From: G963675935 sp963823895
Lineage (GTDB): Bacteria; Planctomycetota; Planctomycetia; Pirellulales; Thermoguttaceae
Assembly: GCA_963823895.1 (NCBI GenBank)
Contig: CAWGNG010000019.1
Location: forward strand, 62,001-126,000
DNA: 64,000 bases
Direction of reading: 5' to 3'
Numbering within the stretch: position 1 is the first letter of the stretch; each line of letters begins with the position of its first letter. The notes under the pieces were generated by a model. That model did no database searches and was not told where the DNA came from. It worked only from the letters and a program-made list of their open reading frames with translations. The translations under genes and the position numbers were made by a program. This document shows, in pieces, positions 23,600 through 31,358 of this stretch.

Positions 23600-24550
23600 A
23601 TGTCTCTGTTGCGTATCCGTCGCCGCACGTTGGCGGTGTCCGTTCTGCTGGCCGCCGTTGTCGCGATCTGTGCCAATCCCCTTCTGGCCGACCCAGCCGC
23701 TACTGAGCCGCCCGAGAAGACAAAGACGACGGAGAAGGATCGTCCTTCCGAAAAGCCCGTGCTTTCGGCGAAGACGGTGGTTCGTGCCGACGTGCCCTAC
23801 GGCAAGGACCCGTTGCAGCGGCTCGACGTCTACGCCCCGCGCGACGCCCAGGACGCCCCGATCGTCGTCTTCTTCCATCGCGGCGAATGGAGCAAAGGGG
23901 ACAAGAGCGAGGCGGCCTATAAGCCGAAGTTCCTGAACGACAACGGCGTCGTGTTCGTCAGCGCCAACTACCGCCTCTCGCCGGCCGCGAAACATCCGGC
24001 CCACATCAACGACGTGGCGTCGGCGGTCCGCTGGGTTTACGACCATGCGGCCGAGTTCGGCGGTTCCCGCGAAAAAATCGTGGTAATGGGCCATTCGGCC
24101 GGTTGCCATCTGGTGACGCTGCTGGCCCTCGACCCGCGCTATCTGGCGGGCGTGAAACTCCGTCCCAGCGATCTTCGCGGCGTCGTCGCCTGGAGCGGCG
24201 GGGCCTACGATCTCGTGGCCAAGGTGAAGGCGGGCGGCATGTACGGCCCCTACATCAAGAGCGCCTTCGGCGATTCGCAGGCCGCTTGGCGGGATGCCTC
24301 TCCGGTGGCTCACGTCGGCGATGCCAAGTCGTTGCCGCCGTTCCTATTCATCTCGGTTGTCGATCGCGGCAAGACCGACTCGAAGCTGGCCGCCGAGAAC
24401 CTGGCGCAATTGATCCGAAATGCGAAGGGACAGGCGAAAACCAAGCTGATCGAAGGCCGCACCCACATGACGGTGAACGCCCTACTCGGCGCCGCGAACG
24501 ACACCACGGGCGGTATTCTGCTCGACTTTGTCCGAGAAGTGACCCGCTAG
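23600..24550 (+). CDS. secreted alpha/beta-hydrolase (esterase/lipase, BD-FAE/HSL-like)
   Basis: About 316 residues with an N-terminal signal peptide (TLAVSVLLAAVVAICANPLLA). The fold is shown by QRLDVYAPRDAQDAPIVVFFH, nucleophile Ser in GHSAG, Asp in the SVVDRGKTD loop and His in GRTHMT. The usual HGG oxyanion motif is altered to HRGEW. Likely acts on ester bonds in carbohydrates or lipids; the substrate is not evident. GGAGG at 23590-23594 suits ATG 23600 best; in-frame ATGs at 23588 and 23597 are alternatives. Confidence 0.85.
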   Translation: MSLLRIRRRTLAVSVLLAAVVAICANPLLADPAATEPPEKTKTTEKDRPSEKPVLSAKTVVRADVPYGKDPLQRLDVYAPRDAQDAPIVVFFHRGEWSKGDKSEAAYKPKFLNDNGVVFVSANYRLSPAAKHPAHINDVASAVRWVYDHAAEFGGSREKIVVMGHSAGCHLVTLLALDPRYLAGVKLRPSDLRGVVAWSGGAYDLVAKVKAGGMYGPYIKSAFGDSQAAWRDASPVAHVGDAKSLPPFLFISVVDRGKTDSKLAAENLAQLIRNAKGQAKTKLIEGRTHMTVNALLGAANDTTGGILLDFVREVTR

Positions 24551-25035
24551 CCAGTATTTTTGCCCACATCGAAAATAGCGGAAACAGTGTGTCGGGTGGG
24601 GCAGACATTCTTGTCTGCCAGGGATGTTTGCCCCGCCTCTCCTGGCAGGCAGGAATGTCTGCCCCACCCTGGTGAGAAGCGCGCCAGGTCCGCTACGCAA
24701 GATTTCGGCCGCCGTGGAAACGACGCTGGCAGGGGCATTTTTCTCGCCGTTGCGATAGAATCCCCCTAAAGGGACAGTGAATTGATAGGCCAATAGGGGA
24801 TTTTCTTGCCTGATGCCCTATGTAGCCGGGTTTGCAGGTGTTATAATCGAGGCTTCGATGATACCCCCTGCCTCAAACGCGAGGCGGCTGGGAATCGTGG
24901 CCCGGGACACAACGGGCTGCCGGAGGCGTCCTGGGACGCCGAGGGAGCGGGCAAGATGCCCAATCGGCGACGGCTATCGCCTGCTTCAGATTCCAACGGC
25001 CCCTCCCAATCGTCAATAGTTAGGAGCGACCAGCA
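24551..25035. other. intergenic region with a GTGGGGCAG palindrome
   Basis: About 485 bases with no convincing gene. It contains the palindromic element at 24594-24669. A TATAAT occurs at 24842-24847 without a clear -35. The rest is unremarkable leader sequence before the ABC operon. Confidence 0.55.
24594..24669. repeat. GTGGGGCAGACATTC palindromic element, copy 1
   Basis: 26-base arms at 24594-24619 and 24644-24669 pair with 24 Watson-Crick matches and two positions that become G-U in RNA; the loop is 24 bases. Other copies are at 31772, 39844 and 62124. Confidence 0.92.
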
Positions 25036-25767
25036 ATGACCCAAGAGCAGAAGCCCGCCATGGTCGAGGCCTGCGGGCTGTCGAAATATTATGGGGCGTT
25101 CGCCGCCATCGAGGACGTTACCTTCCAGGTCCATCAGGGCGAGGTCGTGGCGTTTCTCGGTCCAAACGGGGCCGGGAAAAGTACCACGATGAAACTGCTG
25201 ACGGGCTATCTGGCCCCCTCGGCAGGGACATCGCGGATCGCCGGGCACGATATGTCGACCGACCGCCTGGCCGGCTCGGCCCGGCTCGGCTATCTGCCCG
25301 AGAACGGGCCGCTGTACGCCGACATGACCCCCCGCGGTTTGTTGCGGTTTTTCGCCCACGCCCGCGGCCTGTCGGCGGCGTACCAGCGCGAGCGAATCGC
25401 CACCGTGGTCGAGCTATGTTCGCTGGGCAGCGTGATCGGCAAGCCGATCGGCAAGCTCTCGCGCGGCTATCGCCAGCGGGTGGGCATGGCCCAGGTGCTC
25501 CTGCACGAGCCCGACGTGCTGATCCTCGACGAGCCCACCGCCGGCTTGGACCCGAACCAGATCCACGAAGTCCGCGAGACGATCCGCAAGCTCGGCCAGA
25601 GCAAGACGATCCTGTTGTCCACCCACATATTGCAGGAGGTGGAAGCGATGGCCAGCCGCGTGTTGTTCATCAACGAGGGCCGCCTGATCTTCGACGGTCC
25701 GATCAAGCAGTTGACCAAGGACGGCATGCCGTTGGATCAGCGTTTCCGAGAATTGACAGCCGTGTAG
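25036..25767 (+). CDS. ABC transporter ATP-binding protein, GldA-like
   Basis: 243-residue ATPase of an ABC-2 type exporter. Walker A GPNGAGKST, Q-loop region YLPENGPLYADMT, signature LSRGYRQR (a variant of LSGGQ) and Walker B VLILDEPTAGLDP, with the switch His in LLSTHIL. Its partner is the membrane gene directly downstream, and the trio with DUF4340 matches GldA/GldFG-type systems first described in Bacteroidetes gliding and widespread in planctomycetes. An AGGAG lies ten bases before ATG. The exported substrate is unknown. Confidence 0.92.
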   Translation: MTQEQKPAMVEACGLSKYYGAFAAIEDVTFQVHQGEVVAFLGPNGAGKSTTMKLLTGYLAPSAGTSRIAGHDMSTDRLAGSARLGYLPENGPLYADMTPRGLLRFFAHARGLSAAYQRERIATVVELCSLGSVIGKPIGKLSRGYRQRVGMAQVLLHEPDVLILDEPTAGLDPNQIHEVRETIRKLGQSKTILLSTHILQEVEAMASRVLFINEGRLIFDGPIKQLTKDGMPLDQRFRELTAV

Positions 25768-25772
25768 GAGAA

Positions 25773-25863
25773 ATGATGAATGATGAGTGATGAATGATGA
25801 ATGTCATTCGTCGCTCTTCATTCGGCGTTTGTCATTCAGCATTCATCAATCAGCATTCAGCAT
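25773..25863. repeat. inverted heptamer array, ATGATGA / TCAGCAT type
   Basis: Thirteen units in unbroken 7-bp phase: ATGATGA-type on the left (25773-25800), then after a central switch TCATTCG-like and TCAGCAT/TCATCAA units on the right (to 25863). The halves are roughly inverted repeats. It fills the gap between the GldA-like gene and the GldFG fusion, and stays open in the frame of the latter from 25787. Confidence 0.88.
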
Positions 25864-25867
25864 TCCC

Positions 25868-28732
25868 ATGAACACTCACGTGTTATTCGCCGTTTTTCGA
25901 CGGAACTTCGTCAACTATTTCGCCAATCCGACGGGCTATGTCTTCATCTGCCTGTTCGTGTTGTTTAGTGCGGGTTTTGCGTTCTGCTCGCCGAATTTCT
26001 TCGGCAACAACCTGGCGAACCTCGACCAGCTTAGTCTGTGGTTCCCGGTGATCATGCTCTTTTACATTCCCGCAATCACGATGGGCATCTGGGCCGACGA
26101 ACGAAAGCAGGGGACCGACGAATTGCTGCTGACGATTCCGGCCACCGATTTCGACATCGTCTTGGGCAAGTACCTTGCCGCCGTCGGCATTTTCACCGTC
26201 TCGCTGCTGTTTTCGTTGGTGTGCAGTTACCTCGTGCTGAACAACCTGGCCACAGCCAACGGGTTTGCCGTGCTGCCGGATTTCGGCCACGGCGTCGATC
26301 GCGTGCCTCACGGCGTTGACTTCGGCCTTTTCCTGGGGACGTACGCCGGCTACTGGCTGGTCGGGCTCGCCATGTTGGCCATCGGGCTGGTGGCTTCGTT
26401 CCTTACCGGCAATATCACGATCGGCTTCGTCCTGGGCGTGCTGTTCAACCTGCCGCTGGTGTTGCTGTTCTGGGCCGACTTCATCGGCGCGTTTAGCAGC
26501 GAGAAGGCGCTCGCTCTGACTGGCTGGAGCATCGGCCACCAGATGCACGACTTCAGCCGCGGCATGTTGAGTCTTGCCGGCGTGGTCTATTTCCTCATGA
26601 TTCTCGTGGTCATGCTCTACGTGAGCATGGCGTTGATCGGGCGGCGGCACTGGTTCAGCGGACCGCGGCGATGGTTGCAGGTCGGCCATTTCGTCGTCCG
26701 CGGCCTGGCGCTGTTCGTCATCGCCGTCTGTGCGGTCGTCGTCCTCCGCGCCCACGATCTGCGCTACGACGTCACCAACGAAAAACTCAGTTCACTCTCG
26801 CCGGAAACGCGGCGGCTGATCGCCGATCTGAAGACCGAGCGGCCGGTGCTGATCGAGGCGTTCATCAGCCCGAGCGTGCCCGAGGCCTACGTGCAAACCC
26901 GGCTGAATTTGCTGGCGGCGCTCGAGGAATTGCGGGCCATCGGCGGCAACAAGTTGCAGGTGAGGATTCACAACACCGATCGCTACAGCAACGAGGCCGC
27001 CTTGGCGGAAAAGCGCTACGGCATCCAGCCGCACCAAGTGATGTCGATCAATCATGGCGTCTACTCGGTCGATCAGATCTTCTTGAACGTGGCGGTCAGC
27101 CGCGGCAGTTCGCGGCCAATCCCGCCGGCGTTTATCGACCGCGACACGCCCATCGAGTACGAATTAGTCCGCTCGATCTGCACCGTGACCGAGCAGAAGC
27201 GGAAGAAAGTGGGCGTGTTGAATACCGACGCCCAGCTCTACGGACAGCTCAACTTCCAGACGATGTCCCCTTCGCCGAACTGGCCGATCATCGACGAGTT
27301 GGAGAAGCAATACGAGGTGGTCAAGGTCGATCCGTCGAAGCCGATCACCGAGAAGTACGACGTGCTCTTGGCCGTGCAGCCCTCGACGCTCGGGCCCGAG
27401 GAGATGAACAATTTCGTGGCGGCGGTTGCCGCCGGCCAGCCGACGGCGATCTTCGAGGACCCGGCGCCGATGCTCAGCGCGGTGACGCCCACCAGCATGC
27501 CGCGGCAGCCGCCGGGCGGCATGAACCCGATGATGCGGATGCAGTCGCCCCCTAAAGGGGACATCAACAAGCTCTGGAACCTGTTGGGCATCGATTTCGC
27601 CGACGCGAAAGTCGTTTGGCAGGATTTCAATCCCTACCCGAAAATCCCCGACTTTACCAAGGACAAGGAGTTCGTCTTCGCCGACGTTGCCCTCAGCCCC
27701 ACGACCGCGTTCAAACCGGGCAACCTCGCGGCGGGGACGAAGAAGTATGAGAAGGCGTACGAAGAATGGGCCGCTACGCAGCCGTTCAATCCGGCCGACC
27801 CGATCAGTTCCGGCCTGCAACAGGTGCTCTTCCCCTTCCCCGGCTTTATCGACAAACAAGCCACTTCCGAACTGACGTTCACGCCGCTGGTGCAGACCGG
27901 CGAGAAGACCGGCACCGTCCGCTATTCCGACCTGATGGAGATGTCGCCTTTCGGGCCGCGCGGCGTGAACCCCAATCGCCCGTTGAATCCGACGGGCAAT
28001 ACCTATATCTTGGCCGCGCACATCCAGGGCAAGGTGAAACTGCCCCCGTCGATCGAAGAACCGTTCAAGAACCCCGCCGCGAAGAAGGCCGAAAAGAAGC
28101 CCGCCGAAGCGACGATTAACGTGGTGGTGGCGACCGACGTCGACATGCTCTCGCAGGCGTTCTTCGTTCTCCGCGAGCAGGGCGACAGGCCGGAAATCGG
28201 CGTTCACTTCCGCTTCGACAACGTGACGTTTGTGCTCAACGTGCTCGACTCGTTGGCCAAGGACGACCGCTTCATCGAGATTCGCAAGCGGCGGCCCGCC
28301 CATCGCATGTTGGCTCGCATCGAAGAGGAGACCAAGGAGGCGAAGCAGGCGGCCGCCGACTCGCGCGAACGCTTCAGCAAGAAATACGACGAGCAGGAAC
28401 AGGCGGAACAGAAAGCCATCGAAGACAAGGTCGCCGAGTTGAAGAAACAGAAGAACATGGACCTCCAGCAAATGGCGATCCAGGTCGGAATGTTGCAGCA
28501 GGACCTGGAACGGCAGCGGGAATCAAAACTCGAACAGCTTCGCCGCGAAAAGGAACGCGAGATCAACAAGATCGAGACGCAATTGGCGTTGCAGGTTCGA
28601 GCCGTGCAGTCCTGGTACCAACTGTGGGCCTTGTTGCTGCCGCCGATTCTCCCGCTCGTCGTGGCGATCGGCGTCTTCGTCATCCGCCGCGTCAAGGAAC
28701 GCGAAGGAGTGGCGAAATCGCGATTGCGATAG
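25868..28732 (+). CDS. GldF-GldG fusion: ABC-2 permease fused to an exported GldG/PF09822-type domain
   Basis: About 954 residues from ATG 25868. The N-terminal 260 residues are an ABC-2 type permease with six hydrophobic segments (PTGYVFICLFVLFSAGF, LWFPVIMLFYIPAITMGIWADERK, IVLGKYLAAVGIFTVSLLF). One helix (FVVRGLALFVIAVCAVVVL) then leads to the GldG-like domain (LSSLSPETRRLIADLKTERPVLIEAFISP, VGVLNTDAQ, EKYDVLLAVQP). Near the end a coiled coil (about 840-910, rich in Glu, Lys and Gln) precedes a final helix (LLLPPILPLVVAIGVFVI). GldF and GldG are separate genes in Bacteroidetes. An ATG at 25787 would add 27 residues encoded by the heptamer array and is unlikely. Confidence 0.88.
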   Translation: MNTHVLFAVFRRNFVNYFANPTGYVFICLFVLFSAGFAFCSPNFFGNNLANLDQLSLWFPVIMLFYIPAITMGIWADERKQGTDELLLTIPATDFDIVLGKYLAAVGIFTVSLLFSLVCSYLVLNNLATANGFAVLPDFGHGVDRVPHGVDFGLFLGTYAGYWLVGLAMLAIGLVASFLTGNITIGFVLGVLFNLPLVLLFWADFIGAFSSEKALALTGWSIGHQMHDFSRGMLSLAGVVYFLMILVVMLYVSMALIGRRHWFSGPRRWLQVGHFVVRGLALFVIAVCAVVVLRAHDLRYDVTNEKLSSLSPETRRLIADLKTERPVLIEAFISPSVPEAYVQTRLNLLAALEELRAIGGNKLQVRIHNTDRYSNEAALAEKRYGIQPHQVMSINHGVYSVDQIFLNVAVSRGSSRPIPPAFIDRDTPIEYELVRSICTVTEQKRKKVGVLNTDAQLYGQLNFQTMSPSPNWPIIDELEKQYEVVKVDPSKPITEKYDVLLAVQPSTLGPEEMNNFVAAVAAGQPTAIFEDPAPMLSAVTPTSMPRQPPGGMNPMMRMQSPPKGDINKLWNLLGIDFADAKVVWQDFNPYPKIPDFTKDKEFVFADVALSPTTAFKPGNLAAGTKKYEKAYEEWAATQPFNPADPISSGLQQVLFPFPGFIDKQATSELTFTPLVQTGEKTGTVRYSDLMEMSPFGPRGVNPNRPLNPTGNTYILAAHIQGKVKLPPSIEEPFKNPAAKKAEKKPAEATINVVVATDVDMLSQAFFVLREQGDRPEIGVHFRFDNVTFVLNVLDSLAKDDRFIEIRKRRPAHRMLARIEEETKEAKQAAADSRERFSKKYDEQEQAEQKAIEDKVAELKKQKNMDLQQMAIQVGMLQQDLERQRESKLEQLRREKEREINKIETQLALQVRAVQSWYQLWALLLPPILPLVVAIGVFVIRRVKEREGVAKSRLR

Positions 28733-28739
28733 AAACAAC

Positions 28740-28774
28740 CCGTTGGGGCGGCAGTTGAACTGCCGCCCCAACGG
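28740..28774. repeat. CGTTGGGGCGGCAGTT palindrome
   Basis: 17-base arms (28740-28756 and 28758-28774) pair perfectly around one central base. It lies within the ABC operon between the GldFG fusion and the DUF4340 gene. A relative at 54792-54824 has a C-to-T change in one arm with the matching G-to-A in the other. Confidence 0.93.
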
Positions 28775-28810
28775 AGAAGAGCACAAATAACCGATAACCG
28801 AGACCTTCCC

Positions 28811-30481
28811 ATGCATGAGTTCATAAAGACCCTGATTTTCGTGGTTGTGGCCGCAGTCGTAGGTGTCGGGGCGGTGCTGAGCAATCGGCCGGCGGCGACG
28901 CCCGCCGCGCAGAATATGCACGGCCAACTGCTCTATCCCGATTTTAAGAACCCGCAGAAGGTGGCCAGCCTGGAAGTGGTCAAGTTCGACGAGACCCGCG
29001 GCGAGGTCCATCCGTTCACGGTGGCGCAGGTCAAGCACGCCGGCAAGGGGCCGGTGCGCTGGTCGATCCCCTCGCACGAAGACTATCCCGCCGACGCCAA
29101 GGACCAGGTCGCCACCGCCGCCACGGCCCTGATGGGGCTAAAGATCATCGACATGGTCAGCGACAACAAGGACGATGAACGCGAATACGGCGTGGTCGAT
29201 CCGCCGAAGACGATCACCCCCGGCGTCACCGGCGTCGGCCAGCGTATGACCATGCGCGACGGCGACGGCAAGGAGCTGCTCGACCTGATCGTCGGCAAGG
29301 AGGTGCCCGAAAAGCCCGACCTGCGTTACGTTCGCAAGGTGGGCGAATCGGAAATCTACATCGTTGCCGCCAAGACTGACAAGCTCTCGACGAAGTTCGA
29401 GGATTGGATCGAGCCGAATCTGCTGCAAATCAACACCTTCGACCTGAAGGACGTCTTGGTCCACGACTACGCCATCCAGATGGACCTCGACGGCCTGGGA
29501 ATCGTGCAACGCGACAAAATCAAGATCGCCTACAACGACTCCGGCGAGCCGCATTGGAAAATGGTGGAGGACCAACAGTTCGTGCCCGGTAAGACTCGCG
29601 ACGCGGAGGCCAAGTGGGTGCCGGTGAAGATGGCCGACAACGAACAACTCAACGCCACGAAGCTCGACGATCTCAAATCGGCGCTCGACGATCTCAAGAT
29701 CGGCGACGTCAGCCGCAAGCCGGCCGGCTTGCGGGCCGACCTGAAAGTGATGGCCAATTTCACCTCGAACGCCGCCGCCGTGCAGTCGTTGGCCAAAAAG
29801 GGCTTCTACGCCGCCCGCGCCGACGACGGCGTGGGGACCGAGTTGTTCTCGAACGAAGGCGAAATTCACCTGCTGATGAAGAACGGCGTCGAGTACGTCT
29901 TGCGTTTCGGCCAGATCACCGGCAGCGGCCCCGCCAAAGACGCCGGCCAAAAGGGCAAGGCGAAGGACGCCGACAAAGCCAAGGAGGGCAGCGGATTGAA
30001 CCGCTACCTGCTGGTCATGGCCGAGTTCAATCCCAGCGCCGTCGCCAAGCCGCAGCCTGAGACCCTGCCCGAGCCCGCCAAGGCGAAGCAGCCGGAGAAG
30101 AAGCCGGATGAGAAGGCGGCCAAAGACGCAAAGGCCGCCAAAAAGCCCGAGCCGCAGAAACCGGCCACCGACGCCAAGGCCCTGGAAGCCGAGCGTGCCA
30201 GGATCGAAAAGGAGAACAAACGGAAACAAGAGGAATACGACCAGCAGATCGCCGACGGAACGAAAAAGGTCAAGGAACTCAACGCCCGCTTCGCCGATTG
30301 GTACTACGTGATCTCCGACGAGGTCTACCGCAAGATTCACCTCGGCCGTGATGAAATCGTCATGAAGAAGCCGAAGAAGGAGCCGGAAAAGGGGAAGGAC
30401 GCGGGCGGGAATCCCCCCACCACGCCGACTCCCATCGACCAGTTGGAGAAGCTGAAGAACGAAGGGCTCGGCGGGAAGTAG
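28811..30481 (+). CDS. DUF4340 domain protein of the Gld-type ABC operon
   Basis: 556 residues. One N-terminal helix (TLIFVVVAAVVGVGAVLS) anchors a large exported part containing a DUF4340 domain (WSIPSHEDYPADAKDQVATAAT, then YVRKVGESEIYIV and FEDWIEPNLLQI). A second half includes an Ala/Lys/Pro-rich linker and short coiled coil (about 410-490) and a FADWYYVISDEVYRKIHL end. DUF4340 proteins regularly follow GldG-type genes, so it is likely an accessory of the exporter. The stop codon overlaps a small heptamer array (AGGGGCC units). Confidence 0.87.
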   Translation: MHEFIKTLIFVVVAAVVGVGAVLSNRPAATPAAQNMHGQLLYPDFKNPQKVASLEVVKFDETRGEVHPFTVAQVKHAGKGPVRWSIPSHEDYPADAKDQVATAATALMGLKIIDMVSDNKDDEREYGVVDPPKTITPGVTGVGQRMTMRDGDGKELLDLIVGKEVPEKPDLRYVRKVGESEIYIVAAKTDKLSTKFEDWIEPNLLQINTFDLKDVLVHDYAIQMDLDGLGIVQRDKIKIAYNDSGEPHWKMVEDQQFVPGKTRDAEAKWVPVKMADNEQLNATKLDDLKSALDDLKIGDVSRKPAGLRADLKVMANFTSNAAAVQSLAKKGFYAARADDGVGTELFSNEGEIHLLMKNGVEYVLRFGQITGSGPAKDAGQKGKAKDADKAKEGSGLNRYLLVMAEFNPSAVAKPQPETLPEPAKAKQPEKKPDEKAAKDAKAAKKPEPQKPATDAKALEAERARIEKENKRKQEEYDQQIADGTKKVKELNARFADWYYVISDEVYRKIHLGRDEIVMKKPKKEPEKGKDAGGNPPTTPTPIDQLEKLKNEGLGGK

Positions 30482-30507
30482 GGGCCAGGGGCCAGAGGTC
30501 AGGGATC
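30480..30507. repeat. heptamer array, AGGGGCC type
   Basis: Four units in 7-bp phase (AGGGGCC, AGGGGCC, AGAGGTC, AGGGATC), the complement of the type at 1433-1467. The array starts inside the DUF4340 stop codon. Confidence 0.65.
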
Positions 30508-30520
30508 GAAGTGATGGACG

Positions 30521-30600
30521 TTTAGCAGCCGCCGGTACGGCGGCTCCGAAGTCCAAGAGAACCCGGGGGCCGACGTGCCGTCGGCCGTCGCAAAACCGCC
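30521..30600. repeat. degenerate double-hairpin element (GTTTAGC... family)
   Basis: Two hairpins, GCCGCCG-GTA-CGGCGGC and GGCCGACG-TGC-CGTCGGCC, follow GTTTAGC, as in the complete element at 48541-48606. Here the outer stem is no longer intact. It lies between the convergent DUF4340 and esterase genes. Confidence 0.7.
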
Positions 30601-30601
30601 G

Positions 30602-31354
30602 CTATTGGCGATGGAATAGCAGCGGCGTAAACTGCCGCAGGTTTTCCTTCCAAAGGGGCCAATCATGCTCGCCGGGGAGCACGCGCCAGACGTGAGGAAT
30701 CCCCCCAGTCTCTAACGTCCGGTGCAGTGACTCGTCCAGGATTTTGCATTGATCTCTGTCGCCGGTGGAAAGCCAGAGCAGCTTCAACCGACCGCTGTAG
30801 TGCGCTGGCAGCACGTCCTCCATAGCCGGCGAGAAGCCGCCGACCCAGGCGAAACGGTCTGGGTGTCTCAGGCCGATGCCCAGAGCCTGCCAAGCGCCGA
30901 GTGACGACCCGGCAATCGCGCGGTGCTGAGCGTCGCCGCGCGCGACATAGTGCGACTCGACGTACGGAATCACTTTTTCCAGCAGGTCGTGTTCGAAAAC
31001 GCCGCTGCGTCCCTGCGCATTGGGCATCACAACGATCATCGGAACGATCTTCTTCTCGGCATACAACCGATCCAACAGAGAGCCGATCGCGCCCTGCTCT
31101 TGCCAGCCGTTCTCATCATCACCCGCGCCGTGCAATAGATAGAGGACGGAATAGGGCGCGTCTCGCGGATAATTGGGCGGCAGGTAGACCACGATCCGCT
31201 GCTTGTGGCTGAGCGCTTCTGGGAAGTCGTACTCAATCGTTTCGAACCTGCCGTGCTTGATGCCGCACCACAGAACGCTAGATGCCGCGATCAAGAGAAA
31301 TGCCACGAGCAGTCCACCCGCCATCAACCACGTTGCTCTCGCTCGCATCGGCAA
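30602..31354 (-). CDS. secreted or anchored esterase (PF00756, feruloyl esterase/EstD-like)
   Basis: 250 residues with an N-terminal hydrophobic segment (LMAGGLLVAFLLIAASSVLW). The alpha/beta-hydrolase family is shown by VYLPPNYPRDAPYSVLYLLHGAGDD, nucleophile Ser in GSSLGAWQA, Asp in LSTGDRDQ, and His in LPGEHDWPLW. Such enzymes cleave acyl or feruloyl esters or act as S-formylglutathione hydrolase relatives; export favours an extracellular ester. The start ATG 31354 is only a few bases from the stop of the pyrophosphorylase gene (31359) on the same strand, so the two are probably co-transcribed. Confidence 0.83.
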   Translation of the reverse strand: MPMRARATWLMAGGLLVAFLLIAASSVLWCGIKHGRFETIEYDFPEALSHKQRIVVYLPPNYPRDAPYSVLYLLHGAGDDENGWQEQGAIGSLLDRLYAEKKIVPMIVVMPNAQGRSGVFEHDLLEKVIPYVESHYVARGDAQHRAIAGSSLGAWQALGIGLRHPDRFAWVGGFSPAMEDVLPAHYSGRLKLLWLSTGDRDQCKILDESLHRTLETGGIPHVWRVLPGEHDWPLWKENLRQFTPLLFHRQ

Positions 31355-31358
31355 CCTC

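Noticed and set aside
24842..24847. TATAAT as promoter of the ABC operon
   Set aside because: No -35 hexamer at 16-18 bases, and it lies almost 190 bases before the start codon.
24806..25039. 77-codon ORF before the ABC operon
   Set aside because: Low-complexity translation, no Shine-Dalgarno sequence, and overlap with the ABC gene start.
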